Below are positions 17,391 through 29,486 of a stretch of DNA of 64,000 nt, in pieces; positions within the stretch are counted from its first letter, which is position 1, and the number at the start of each line of letters is the position of its first letter. A model generated the notes under the pieces. It did no database searches, was not told the origin of the DNA, and saw only the letters and a program-made list of their open reading frames with translations. The position numbers were made by a program, and so were the translations under genes. Source of the DNA: Silene conica (lineage: Eukaryota > Streptophyta > Magnoliopsida > Caryophyllales > Caryophyllaceae); contig CM055318.2 of assembly GCA_029255685.2 (NCBI GenBank), positions 14,823,001 through 14,887,000 on the forward strand, in the 5' to 3' direction.

Positions 17391-17400
17391 AAATTACATT

Positions 17401-17604
17401 AGTAAGTCTTGCTTGTGACGGGTTACCATTTATGACGGATATTTTGTGAGATAAAATGGATACCAAATGAGTTAGTAGAGAAAGGGGACCACATGAATAG
17501 TGTCGGAGAGAGAGAAAAAGTGGGTATTTTGTGAGAGAAAACGGTATCTGTCACAACACTCACAAGTTTGCGACGGATACCGCTGTCACAAATGAGAATT
17601 TGTG
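17401..17604 (-). mobile_element. MULE-type MITE of the 'gtgacgg' family, copy 2
   Basis: This is an inverted copy of the element at 15226: it begins agtaagtcttgcttgtgacg and ends gagaatttgtg. The flanks aaattacatt (17391-17400) and aaattacacg (17605-17614) agree at eight of ten bases, fitting an aged 10-bp target duplication. It has inserted into the palindromic repeat that continues at 17605. Confidence 0.8.
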
Positions 17605-17760
17605 AAATTACACGGCACTACCTTGGTGGTGTCGTGTAAATTACACGGCATCACCATGGTACTGCCGTGTAATTTAGACGGCACGATCATGGTACCGTCG
17701 TGTAATTTACACGGCCTCCACCATAGTACCGCCGTGTAATTTACACGGAACCACCATTTG
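17605..17760. repeat. Palindromic 33-bp minisatellite
   Basis: About four and a half units follow one another, each close to 33 bp and self-complementary around a ccatgg-like centre, with acacggc at the left and gccgtgt at the right of each unit. Both halves resemble the terminal repeat of the element at 16914-17390, so the array looks like head-to-head element termini amplified in tandem. Confidence 0.75.
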
Positions 17761-18131
17761 GTGTGTTTTTCTCTTTTTTTTATTTTTTTTATTTGTGGCA
17801 TAAGAACAAATTAGGAGTGAATGTTTGTGAAATTAATTAATTTTTAGACCGTCTTAAAATTTTAATAACAATAAACCGCAAATTACATATAATACAAATC
17901 GCCAACCAAATAAATCAATACCGATATACCGTATAATATAAACCATCACCAAAATAAAACATTTATTATAAAGATCGTCTCAAAAACACTTTACGATAAT
18001 GTTGATTCGCATTAAATTCGTTGTTATTGCGAACCTTGTCCCTTATAGTGAATAAATAAATATTTATAAAATACATCGGCGCGATCGTCGTCGCGATTCA
18101 TTTTTAACTACGGTTTCAAAAACACATTTAC
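17740..18131. mobile_element. Inverted-repeat element, copy B, right end not found
   Basis: After acacggaaccaccatttggt, the interior matches copy A (16940-17300) in direct orientation through the words accgtcttaaaat, aatcgcca and gatcgtc, up to aaaacacattta near 18131. The matching right terminus is not visible. Confidence 0.6.
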
Positions 18132-19236
18132 AATTAAACAATATTAAAATTTACAAAATATAACTTTTAGAGGTTCAGGGACAGATTTGGAATAAATTGA
18201 AAAATATGGGGCGTAACAAGTAAAATAGGGTCATTCATTGTTTGAGTTTGTAAAACAATTAGATAGGATTTTAGATAAAAATCATAAATTTGACTTAATT
18301 TGATTAGGTTTAGGAAAAAATGTATAGCGTGAAATGTTTACGAAAAAAATTTACGTGGAAGAGTAAAGTCCGAATGTGAAAAAGTAATTATGTTAAATAA
18401 TGGTCACATTTGGGTGTGTCACAATTTGTGACGAAAACGACTCCGTCACAATTGAGAATTTGCATTCTATTATAGAAATATTTCTAACAAGCAATTTAAT
18501 CCACAACACTCAATGTAGTTCATTTATCATCTAATAATGGCCTCTCCTACCTTTCTTTGATCTTTTGCCAAAACTAAAAGCAAATAGATGAGGAGGGAAG
18601 AAGTGTCTATACTATGGGCATTGTGGTTGGTTGGTTTGTTTAAAAATGTTTAGATACATTGTACTCTGGTACTACATGCACTAGTCATTACTGCTGACGA
18701 GCTACTATAATTATGCTAACCATCAGTGTGGGCTCTAAGCTATACCTTTGATAGTGGGCACTAACTCAGATTCCTGGTTTTCTTGTTTTGTGGACCTCTC
18801 AACACTGGACCACATTATACTCTTTCAATCCTCTTCCATTTATACTATTCTATCTTTTCTAGTACGCACTCTATCATTTACCCTTACTTGTCGCTGTACA
18901 TCATCCACTCGCTTCAGATATTTGCAACGTTACTTCAACACTTCCAACTTAAAATGACTTCTGCCAGGTCTTAGTCTCGAGTCTTGACATCTTAGATGTG
19001 CTATACTCCGTATATTCGAGATTATTCCACTGGTAATACGGAGTATAATTTTGTGTTGGTAGGAATGACACTACTGAAGAACTTAGAAACAGAAAAGATA
19101 TATAATCGAAACTCATGTCTGGTTGCTCAAACTCATTGCTTAGCAAGTGTAGTAAGCGGGTCTTTCTCATCATTTCTGTCGTAACTTTATTTTTCGTATA
19201 AGACTACATTTCATATGTGGCTAACATTATACAAAA
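18132..19236. other. Spacer downstream of the peroxidase
   Basis: No gene is supported. A 'gtgacgg' MITE fragment lies near 18413-18470, and a short inverted pair, atactccgtat and atacggagtat, lies near 19000-19045. The end nearest 19236 is probably peroxidase 3' UTR. Confidence 0.45.
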
Positions 19237-20600
19237 TCAAAAGGGCAGAAATGACCTGCTAATCGACCTTGGACGTTTGTTCACCACCCGACACTTCTTC
19301 CTAACCTCACCAGGCCGGCCTGACTGTATATCACCCATCTTTATCATTCCCTTGACAAAGGCCTTAAAAAAGGAAGTCTGATCTTTACTGAACTTGACCA
19401 CCCATCCCCTAGTCTTCGGATTTGTGTGTAGTGTTTGATCGGAGTTTAGGTATCCTCTGCCAGCGACAAGGTCCTTGAAGTACTGGTTATCAAATACAGT
19501 CGGAGTTGCATCCAAGTTAACTGTCAGATTCTGATCAACATTAATAGGACACAGCTTGTATAACTCCTGCCTGAATGCAGGCTCAATTGCAGGGTCCGGT
19601 TTTCCATCATCGCTCTGGTTGTATAAGCGGTGCATTATGGAGAAACATCGACCCTTTCCAATAGAGTGAGACCCTGATAGAGCCACCATATCTTTGACAG
19701 TGAGGTTAAACTTGGCAAATAATTCTATTAAGGCGCTTGCGTTGAATCTTGGGCTTGGCATTATTGCGTCTGAGTCCGCCTCACTTGCTGTCAAGCTATC
19801 CAACCTTCCTAATTTCACCTCCCAATCCGGTCCTCCAGTCTGTTAATTAAAGTCGATTACGTTTTACTAAGGATATGAAAGGGATGCTAGCCAGCTAGGC
19901 AGCAGCGGGTCTTTACAAAAGTTTAATGGGAGATCACATTAGAGAGGGGCGGGGGTGAGTCTCTGTCAATTTGTTTACCTTCAATTGCTTTTTTTTTATA
20001 CGATGTAGATTGTAAACAGAGGTAGACAAATGACTGGGACGGTGGTAGTATTAAACATAAAACTGAAGACTTTTCAGAATAATTAGTTGAGAAAGGAAGG
20101 AAGTTTACCATGGCAACAGCGTCTCTGGAGGCCATGACGATGATATCGGCGCAGGATACAGTCATTGGGCAAATGTCCTCAAGAGCTTTTTTAATTTCGT
20201 CAATAACATGGTACTTTCTGAGTGAGTTTATATTCGAGAGAGAAAGCTTTTCGCCTCGCATGGTGGGCGTGTTATCTAACAGCAACGAAGCATCACATCC
20301 CTTCACCATTCATTCATTCATTCATCCATTTTCAATCATATTAATTCAAAAACGAAACATCAAAAATAATTAGAAATGAGAAACAGAAAGAAATAGGCCT
20401 ACATCTACAAAACAGTCATGGAACTGCAGTCTCATGACAGATGCAGCACTCCGTGTCTCCCTAATCATCGCCCGCTTCATGACTTCCCTGACAGTAGATT
20501 CGGCTTTTGGGCAGGTTTTCGAGTAGAACTCGTGTCGCAGTTCGGCCTCTCCTGTGATCATTGGAAGGACCAGAAAAAACAGAAGCAGGGAAGTGTACAT
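19237..20600 (-). CDS. PRX17: Class III peroxidase, peroxidase 17-like
   Basis: Three phase-0 exons (20600-20403, 20300-20109, 19839-19237) rebuild 330 residues, normal for secreted plant peroxidases that oxidise phenolics with hydrogen peroxide in the cell wall. A signal peptide covers about residues 1-19 (MYTSLLLFFLVLPMITGEA). The distal haem site is RLQFHDCFVDGCDASLLLD with the catalytic Arg and His. The proximal ligand His lies in ALSGSHSIGKGRC, and conserved cysteines (FYSKTC, PMTVSCADI, CRVVN) are present. The run KLGRLDSLTASEADSDAIMP strongly recalls Arabidopsis peroxidase 17; assignment to that subgroup is from memory. The start is ATG 20600, since the frame upstream lacks an ATG. Intron 2 holds a Stowaway remnant. 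No defect is seen. Confidence 0.94.
20026..20051. mobile_element. Stowaway-like end in peroxidase intron 2
   Basis: The sequence gacaaatgactgggacggtggtag followed by TA resembles a Stowaway right terminus (gacaaatgaccgggacggagggag). The left end is not clear. Probably a worn MITE. Confidence 0.45.
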
Positions 20601-21312
20601 GATTGTTGTCTGCAATAGTAATCAATAAACTTGATTAGTTTAGAGCAAATTCTCGTTTAAGACAAAAAGTATCCTGTTAAGCTTAACCAAGAGGTACCTG
20701 AACTGAAGGAGGGTGTAAGGAATTCAGTGAAGGGTGTTCGACAGTATTGATTTTGTTGGAGAATTGGGAACCATAACCATAGAAATGATTTTTATACTGT
20801 ATTGTTGGGACTTGGAAATTGGGAGTATATACAACACAGAGAGGGTGAATTATTGGTATACATACCAAATTATTATGGAATGTTGTAAGGTGAGTATTTT
20901 AAAAGACCATTTTAATTGAGACCGTCTTATACGAAAACTGGTCTCTAAAAGATGGGACCCAAGGTTGCACCAGAACTGACCGTTTTGTTAATTGTTGACG
21001 ATAGGATTCCCTACTTTCGATCAGATGATTAATCTTGTTCAATGAAATGAGCTGACGCATAAAGGTTGAGTGATTTGAGTCCATCTTTTGCGCATATTGA
21101 TTGGAAAAGTCAATTAGTCAAGTCTTTTTTGTAACCTATTGATTTTTTTTTTTTCGGAATAATATAGGGAATTTTCGGTTGAGCGATTTGGGTTAATGTA
21201 AGTTATCAAAATAAGTTATGAAATCTTCGGTTACAACAATGAAAATAATGTCTGGATACGTATCCACTCAAACTCAAATCCTTTTGTAATTTACACGAGT
21301 CCTTTTGTAATT
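20601..21312. other. Peroxidase promoter region and spacer
   Basis: A minus-strand TATAAAAA lies at 20796-20789, about 190 nt above the peroxidase ATG, and is the best TATA-box candidate. Nothing else is recognised up to the LINE target duplication at 21313. Confidence 0.4.
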
Positions 21313-21357
21313 TTGTGATTATACAAATTTTTTTTGCAAGGAAACGATAAAATTATA

Positions 21358-22407
21358 TTAAATCAAATCAATCTCCGCCAAAATGATGACGGATGAAGGA
21401 AAGTCAGATACAAAAACTTTAGTTTCACCAACGGCTTCACAAATCCTAGCACATAACTGGGCAATTGTATTACCACTCCTTCGAACATGGGTAATCCCGC
21501 TACAAGAAAAAAGACGGATCATCTCCTTGACTTCTTGTGCGCACAGATTTAAGGGGCTGCGGACCATCTGATTTCTATTCAATTCGTGCACGACTATCGC
21601 CGCATCCGTTTCCAAGCAAACTTGAGAGAGACCCAGATCATGAGCGACCTCCAAACCAAAAACCATAGCTTTCGTCTCAGCCGTGTCCACGGACCAGGCC
21701 ACCTCAATACGCTTACAGGCCACAAAGATCAATTCCCCTCGCCAATCTCTGCCAACCGCACCCATCCCTACCGATCCATCATTCATAATAGTCGCATCCG
21801 AGTTGATTTTAATGCTATCCATCAACGGTGGAGACCAAGACTCCCTACCTCCTGCTCGGATAGCAGTATTTAGCACCCCTGTTTTATCAATATATCCTTG
21901 ATAGTCATGAACCAAACGAATGAAACCCATAATAACTACATCCGGTGAACGTTGTTCCTCCTCAAAAATTCGCTCATTTCGAATGGCCCATATAGCCCAA
22001 AGCACTACCAGAAAACGACTCATTTCTTCCCCATTTACTCCTTCCAAAGTGCCACATAACCAACCCGCAAAAGAGAGCATAGGCGCGGACGACACGATCA
22101 CCTCAAATCCGCTTCTCTCCCACTGATCCCGAGCCCATGGACAACGAACGAGAGCATGAAGTTCCGACTCTGCCTCCTCATCACAGAACTCACACCTATC
22201 ATGGGGACAACAATGTCGATGGTGCAAATTGACACGAACCAGAAGCGTGCCATTACACGCCCGCCAGAGAAAGTGAAGTAGTTTTGGGGGAAAGGGGAGC
22301 TTCCACAACCTTTTCCAAACATTACCATCCACCCCCGGAACCGTCGAGCTTCCCCACTCCAGATGGGGACCCATACCAAGCCAGTAGCCCGTCTTCACAG
22401 TATACAT
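21358..22407 (-). pseudogene. LINE ORF2, C-terminal zinc-finger and RNase H part
   Basis: The frame first shows the zf-RVT-type Cys/His region (HLHHRHCCPHDRCEFCDEEA, with HALVRCPWA beyond it), then an RNase H-like domain with INSDATIMND, AETKAMVFGL and LETDAAIVV that carries the acidic residues. It ends with a stop at 21358. It overlaps the upstream ORF2 frame around 22322-22407 in a different frame, so a one-base length change near 22430 separates the two parts. Confidence 0.85.
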
Positions 22408-25401
22408 ACCATCCCTGGAAGGCCACCAAATGTGCTTCTTCAGGCAAGAGGGCGGCCTCTATCACGTCTCGGTCCCAGTCACGTTTCTCCTTATCAATAA
22501 GATCAACAACACGTAAACTTGGGTCAGCTTCCATATTCGGGGCAGGAGTCCGACCCCCCCTCTCGCTCGGCAGCCAATTCGAGTCCCAAACTCCAATAGA
22601 TTCGTCATTTCCGACCCTCCACTGAAGGCCTTCCAATAACAAAGACTTAGCACCCCATAAACACCTCCATATGAAACTAGGATCGTTCCCCCGTCTTGCC
22701 TCGAGAATAGAACAATTTTTAAAATAGCGCGCCTTCATTACCATGCCAGCCAATGAGTGGGGGTTAATCATCATACGCCAAACTTGTTTAGCCAAAAGAG
22801 CCTGGTTAAACACCCTTAGATTACGGAAACCCATCCCCCCTGTGCTCTTCGGCATACACAATTTATCCCATCTCCACCAATGGATCTTCCTTTGGGTCTC
22901 CGTAGACCCCCACCAGAATCGAGCCATAGTCATATGGAGCTCCTCAATGGACCCTTCCGGTAAAGCAAAAAGACTCATCAAATAAGTAGGAATAGCCTGC
23001 GCCACTGCTTTAATCAGGATCTCCTTACCTGGTTTTGATAAAAGTTTCTCCTTCCATCCTTGAACTTTTTTCCAAATTCGTTCCTTAAGACTCGCAAAAA
23101 TGGCTTTCTTAGACTTACCAATAATAGTAGGGATCCCCAAATACTTCTCATGCCTCTCGACTTCCCGAACCCCAAGCACAACCGCAAGACTCATTCTCAT
23201 AGCTGGGACAATTTTTTTGCTAAAAACCACTTCCGATTTGGAATAGTTAATTTTCTGACCCGATGCTCTTTTGTACAAACTGATAGTTTCAGCTATTGTT
23301 GAGCATTCCGATAGACTGGCTCTAGCAAAAAGGATGTTGTCATCTGCGAAAAACAAATGAGAAATAGAAGGTGCCCCCCGACACACTCTGGCTCCGTGAA
23401 TCCTACCACTCGCCACTGCTTGTTGTAAAAGATATGAAAATGCATCCCCACATATAAGGAAAAGGTATGGTGATAACGGATCTCCTTGACGTAACCCACG
23501 ACTTGGCCTAATAACGCGAGAATTCTTCCCATTTATAAGGAACGTATGTGCCACCGTGGTCACACACTTCAAAACCCGGTTTCTCCATGTACACGAAAAC
23601 CCCATCTTCTTCATAACTTCATCCAAAAAAGTCCATTCAACACGGTCGTATGCCTTACTCATATCTAATTTAAGAGCGATATTACCGTGTCTACCTTCTC
23701 CACCTCGTTTCATAGCATGAAAGGTCTCAAAAGCTACAATGGCATTGTCCGTGATAAGCCTGCCCGGAGTGAAGGCACTTTGATTCCTCGTAATAAAATC
23801 ATTGAGAAGCGGCTTGAGTCTGTTCGCCAGGGATTTAGAAATAATTTTATAGAGCACATTACACAGACTAATGGGACGGAACTCAGAAATCTTAGTTGGA
23901 GAATTACATTTTGGTATCAGAATAACATTAGTGATGAGATTAACATTATCAATACTGCCTCTACCATCCCACCATTCCCGAACAAAGGAACAAATATCCG
24001 AACCAACAATATCCCAATATTTCTGATAAAACATGGCGTGCATACCGTCCGGGCCAGGAGCTTTATTCGGGTGCATATCGAAAAGAGCGGCTTTTATTTC
24101 ATCATCAAGTAAAGGACTGTCAAGGGCCAAGTTCATTGTCTCGGAAACAACATGAGGAATACATTCAAGTACTGAACCAAAATTATGAGGATTAGAAGTT
24201 TCAAATAACAGAGAAAAATACTCCTCAATCACTGTCGAAATCGCGGCTTCCTCGGTACACCAGTTACCCTCATTATTTTCAATACCCGAAATACAATTCC
24301 GTTTGTGTCTTTGTTTAGCTTTATGGTGAAAGTAACTGGTATTTTTATCCCCATCTCTAAGTTCACATTTCCGCGCCCGAGTGTACCAATACGTTTCATT
24401 TTGTCTCCGAAGTTCATCTAATTCGGTAACCACATCGCGACATTTATTCAACATATCATTGGACGGTGGTTGTCTCTGCCATAAACATAATTCCTTTTCT
24501 TTGTCCCTGATTCTTCTTTTAATATTTCCAAACTTTTGTTTAGCCCATTCCGAGAGCTCGTTTGCGCATTCCTTCACTTGTCGGGGTACATCTCGCACCA
24601 CACCACTGTTCCAGGCCTCCTTAATAACCCCTTCACACTGATCATCCGCCATCCAAAAAGGTTCGAACTTAAAACTCCTCCTTCGTCTGTCTCTGTCAAT
24701 CAAACAGTCCTCCTTGATAACAATTGCCGCATGGTCGGAAGAATAGATCGGAAGATGTTGAACAATTGTATTGGGAAATAAATTTCGCCACTCTGTATTT
24801 GCCAATGCTCTATCAAGCCTTTCTTTGATCAAAGTCTCCTCCGTAAGCCCCCTCTGCCACGTAAAAATGTTGCCTCGAAAGCCCAAATCATGTAAGGCAC
24901 AGTCATCAATAGCCCTCCGGAACTCGTCCATGTACCGCTCGCGTCTTATTGCTCCCCCCTGTTTTTTAGACAAACTCAGAATTTCATTAAAATCACCGAA
25001 AAGCACAGTAGGTTGTGAATTTGAATTGCAAAGCTCTCTCATCAGAGACCAGGTCAAATGTTTGTTCCGAGTTTCAGGCCATCCGTACATTCCGATAACT
25101 CTCCATTTTGGCTGCCCATTCTCTTCTAACACATCAGCCATGATATAATTGTTATTGTAGGATATGAGATTTAAGCTACACCCCTTCCACCATAGCCCCA
25201 AACCCCCTGACCTTCCACGGCTGCCTACGTTCACTCCAGAAGTAAACCGCAACTATTACGAATACGATCCATCTCCCTAACACTCAACATTGTTTCCATA
25301 ATGAAAACAATGTTTGGGCACTCCCTCCAACACCAATCCCGGAGGGACTCAACCGTCAAGGGGTTGCCCAACCCTTGACAGTTCCAACTCAATATTTTCA
25401 T
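22322..25401 (-). pseudogene. LINE ORF2: endonuclease and reverse transcriptase
   Basis: ORF2 begins at ATG 25401 with MKILSWNCQGLGNPLTV, the apurinic-endonuclease start of plant L1s. It loses frame after about 55 codons, near 25250, apparently by one missing T. From there 22322-25252 is open for 976 codons. Endonuclease motifs (LFGDFNEIL, YSSDHAAIV) precede the reverse transcriptase, with FRPISLCNVLYKIISK, LKLDMSKAYDRVEW, GLRQGDPLSPYLF and the catalytic box FFADDNILF. The box has Phe where Tyr is common, as in many plant L1s. ORF2's ATG overlaps ORF1's TGA as ATGA (25401-25398). Confidence 0.9.
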
Positions 25402-26521
25402 GGCTCTTCGCGACGCTGGTCATCACCAGACGCCGCTACTTTCGAAAAAGAGTCCCCCTCTGCCACCAATACTCGTCTTTTTTTATTACCCGTCTCGCCA
25501 CTATCAATGTCCCCTTCCATAACATCCTCCCTGCCATCCTCCTTCCTCTTACTTCCCAACACTGATTTCCCTTCCTTAATGACGAGATTCGCCCCCGTCC
25601 CCTTCCTGTATACAATTTTTGGTTTTCTTAGTTTTGATGTAGCATGACCTTTGTCAGTCCCTCCTTCAACATAATTCGAAAAACCCTTAGAGTGAGAGCC
25701 GGCCTTGCCTGACATCGAAACGTTATTTGAGGATCCCGCATCATCCCTCCCATCGCCATTCGATTCTTCCCTACCAGCCTTACTATCTGTTGTGTCCTTT
25801 CGTGATAACGATACCCCCCGTAGCATTTCAACCATGCGACTCACTTCAATATCCTCCTTTTCAATCATCTCTTGCTCCTGGAATTTCAATTTTCGAGCAC
25901 ATCCATTCCTCACCCCTTCTGAGTCATCACGTTTTTTAACCACCCTCCATGGGGATGCTTTCAGCCACTCACCAAACCTACGTCCCTCCCCGAATGGCCC
26001 CTTCATGTCGCCACAGTCTTTCTCCCCGTGTCCCATACACCCACATATAAAGCAGAATAGCGATAAGTTTTCATAGGCAACCCGAACCTTCCATTGTTTC
26101 CCTCCCTTACCCTTCATGCTAATAGAATCACGGAGAGGCTTCCGTACGTCAAGAATAACGTGAATTCTCATAGACCTATTTATGGATGGGTTTACTGAAT
26201 TATCGATATCCACAAAAGTACCAATAGCATTTCCGATATTAGTCGCATTCTCTCTATTCTCTCTATTTTGTCAATTACTTCCCCATCAACACGATCTTTT
26301 GGTTTCCAAGCCTGAATCATAGTTTCGATTAAGGCGTTCAGATTGGTATTTTTTTCTGTCTAGAGGCGTCCCACAATACAATTACTATCTCCGCTTGAAC
26401 CGTCATCCACTTCCGTTACCCATTCAATTTCCAACTCCGGCACTTTTCCCTCTCCATCCTCTTCGTTGAAACCATAAGGGATATTAAGGTTGATATTGTC
26501 CATATTATAACGTGATGCCAT
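25398..26521 (-). pseudogene. LINE ORF1, zinc-knuckle RNA-binding protein, disrupted
   Basis: ORF1 starts at ATG 26521 (MASRYNMDNINLNIPYGF). A TAG interrupts it at 26360-26362, and the frame changes again between about 26280 and 26213. The rest (to 25398) carries a CCHC zinc knuckle CFICGCMGHGEKDC, with spacing C-x2-C-x4-H-x4-C, and then a long charged low-complexity tail. Plant L1 ORF1 proteins of this layout bind element RNA. Confidence 0.85.
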
Positions 26522-26718
26522 GTCGAAGATCAGAAGAAAATCGAAGGAGAAAGAAGGCAGAGAACGAAAAAACGTTAAAGAAAAAATGAAAAGGAGTGAA
26601 GAAACCTTGAAAAACAAGGAAAGAAAACCTAGAAAAACTAGGAACCAAGCCTCCCAAGAGATAACTCTAGAGGGAACTATTTTATTGATGATTAGTTATT
26701 CTTGTGATTATACAAATT

Positions 26719-27932
26719 ATTTGCTCATTTTTTGTTAATATAATGTTATTAATATTTGTACACTGAAATCATGGGTAATTTTGTTGTACAGGGGAAGGGG
26801 TAATAATTGATTTATTTGGAATTTTTTAAAAAATCCACCTACAACAAACACTGGCTTATTTTTAGGAAAAGATATTGATTATTTAAGGTAAATAATATTC
26901 ATCACACAAACAAGATGATTTGAATATCTATTTATGTTATTTATCACATGTAAGGTGATAATAGCAACTCTAATGGACAAGTACGACTCCTTGTAGTTTA
27001 TCGTTCTGACTTAACATTTCAAACAACTTTGTTTTCTGGCTACAAGGTCATTCAGTGGTGAGCTATAATACCTTGTAACCTGTATGATTTCCATTAAGAA
27101 TATTAAATTAATATTTTAATTCTAGTTTTATTTAATTTTTACATTATATCATTTAAAGGATTCAATTTCAAGTATGTAACTTGTTTAAGCTACACTAGTT
27201 TTCAAGCAGACCTTCAATTTTCTTCTCCAACAGTTGCATTGTAACAAGATTATTCATGTAAATTGGAAGTTAGTCCTAAAAAGATACCACTAGAGTGATG
27301 CTCTAACAAGTGGAACTGAGCACGAGTTTGGCCTTGTTGTGCTTGTGTTCGAGAAACAAAATTCGAGTCGAGGTGATCTCGAGCTCGAAGAAACGGTCTC
27401 ACGCATGGAGTTGGTGGAAAAAGGTTGGATATGGGTTGGAGGGCGGTGGATGGTTGTGTGAGGGGTTAGTAGCTGATAGGTGGTGTAGACGAGTTGAAAG
27501 TAGTGTTGGGTTATTTTAATAAGAGGCGATATTCAGTAATAATAATTATTTTAAAAGAAAAGTATAATCTTTGTTGAAGGGATAAAAGAAAAGTATAATT
27601 GTATTGGGTTAGTAACATTTTTCTTAAGAAAAGTCTTAGATGCTTTTTATGTTGGGTTATATGCAGTATGTAATTTTGCTTAATATTTTCTGTGTTACAA
27701 TAAATGAATTTTTTGATTTCACAAATTTTACACTAAATAAAAGGTTTATTTATATTTTTTGAAATTTCACAACGCCATACAATAAATGGTTTGATTCTAT
27801 TTTCCGACCAAATTCACCATATAGTACAATTGATGCTCTTTTTCATAAAATTCAATCGGTTGCACGGAGTACAATTTATTACGAGAGGAGGGGCATTCTG
27901 GTAAAAAAGTGGGGGTAGACGTAGATCACTTA
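26719..27932. other. AT-rich spacer, no gene supported
   Basis: Only short frames. A 69-codon frame at 27310-27519 has no recognisable domain and unremarkable context, so it is not called. Confidence 0.5.
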
Positions 27933-28224
27933 GACCATCCCCAAGTAAAAGGTCGATTTAATCGAGTCAATAACATATTAACCCTTAATCTCACCTTATT
28001 GACATTGACCCTCTTTTACTCTCCCAAGCAAAAGGTCGATTTAATCGAGTCAATAACATAGTTAGTTTGACACATAAGAGGTCAATAGGCGAGTCAATTT
28101 GCTCCACCTTGGGTCACAAATTGACCCTCAACACCCTTGGGTCAATTCTAATTCTCCACTAATTGTAATTAACTTGACCCAAGCAAGCAATTAACCTAGC
28201 AATTGACCTTGCTTGGGGATGGTC
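27933..28224. mobile_element. MITE with 13-bp terminal repeats
   Basis: The ends gaccatccccaag (27933-27945) and cttggggatggtc (28212-28224) are perfect inverted repeats. Inside, the word aaaaggtcgatttaatcgag recurs at about 27947 and 28028, each within a larger direct repeat. No target duplication is clear, so the superfamily is left open. Confidence 0.7.
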
Positions 28225-29479
28225 GTAGAAGGACTAATACATAGAATGAAATGAGCCTACAAAAACCCAAAACCCAAAACCCAAATTAAAATCATCTAAC
28301 AAAATATAATAATAATATAATACATAACAAAGAACATTAAATCAAGTAAATTGCATGATGCCAAGTAGGAGTATTACCTTCCAACAAAATCAAAACAAGA
28401 AAATGATATGATATAAAACTCACCCTAATGAAGAGATTGTTTAATGTATGCATATTCTTAGAGTCATTAATCATTATTCAATTGCATTATAACCCAGAAA
28501 TTTTTTTTTTAAGAAAATTGTGAAAGAGGAGTTAAAGGAAAGTAATGGTGTCATGTAATTGTGACAATTGTATACAATAAAATACTTAATAAATATTCAA
28601 TATAAAATAATAATACAGAGTATTTACTTGCTTGCGTCTTTCTCACACCGACACAATCTAGAAAATCTAAATTAATAACAAGTAATTAATTTTAGAGAAA
28701 TATTATCTAACCTCTCCTTCCGATAACTTTCTCTTATAACTTCTCATCTCACGTCCGATTAAAATATCATTTATTTGTTTGATTTACTTGTCTCATAACC
28801 TCACCTGATATATATTAATTTAGTCAGTTATAAAAGGGTGAAGGGAGAAAATTGGGGAAAAGGCTGGAAAGTGAAAGTTGGTAGCACATCTCTTAATTTT
28901 ATTAAAGATGCTACCTACGTATCATAATCTGATTATGAAATAGGTCTCATGAATTAATTTTAGTTCAGATTCTGGCTTTAATAACACTTGAAATTGATTG
29001 CTTTTGACTTTTACTGGACCGTTTGTATGGAAATTCATTTATTGCTTATTTTTAGGGGATTATTCTTGTTTGTGACAAATATTTCTCTCACAAGTTTGCG
29101 ATGGATCGAATACTATCGTATACAAGCAAAACGGTAGTGTAGTCCCATTATTTTGTACTGCGCAGTAATTAATGCTGAATTGACTGTTTGGTATTGAAAA
29201 ATCATTTAATTTTCTTGCATATCCTAAGACAGACTTTTAAAATTTGAAGAATTGAAAGAGACATATTTAATCTACTTCTACAATTTACCGTCAAAATTAT
29301 CAGTTTCAATTTCTCTCTAATAAAATCCATCTTTCAACTTCTCTCATTTCAAATTCTCTCATTCTCCCTCAAATTAAACTCTTCATTCAAATCATCAACC
29401 AAAATCCAAAATATTTCCATAAATATTAATAAGATGGTGGTGAGAAAAACAACAGCAAAAATGCATCTACCTGTAAGAT
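28225..29479. other. AT-rich spacer, no gene supported
   Basis: No reading frame or terminal repeat is convincing. A short 'gtgcgatgg/cacaagtttgcgatgg' MITE fragment lies around 29075-29110. Confidence 0.5.
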
Positions 29480-29486
29480 AGATGTT

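Larger units (their letters stand above)
21330..26701 (-). mobile_element. Full-length L1-type LINE with RNase H, disrupted
   Basis: The identical 17-bp word ttgtgattatacaaatt flanks the unit (21313-21329, 26702-26718). On the minus strand it has a 5' leader from 26701, ORF1, ORF2 and a short A-tail at about 21337-21330. This is a complete plant L1 insertion of about 5.4 kb. A perfect duplication indicates a fairly recent event. The reading frames have four or so breaks, so the copy is probably not active. Confidence 0.93.

Noticed and set aside
17586-17801. A 71-codon minus-strand frame with an 11-residue peptide repeat
   Set aside because: The repeat exists because the 33-bp minisatellite is a multiple of three. 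There is no promoter, domain or conservation to support a protein.
27310-27519. A 69-codon plus-strand frame
   Set aside because: No domain, no promoter and no homologous copy in the window.
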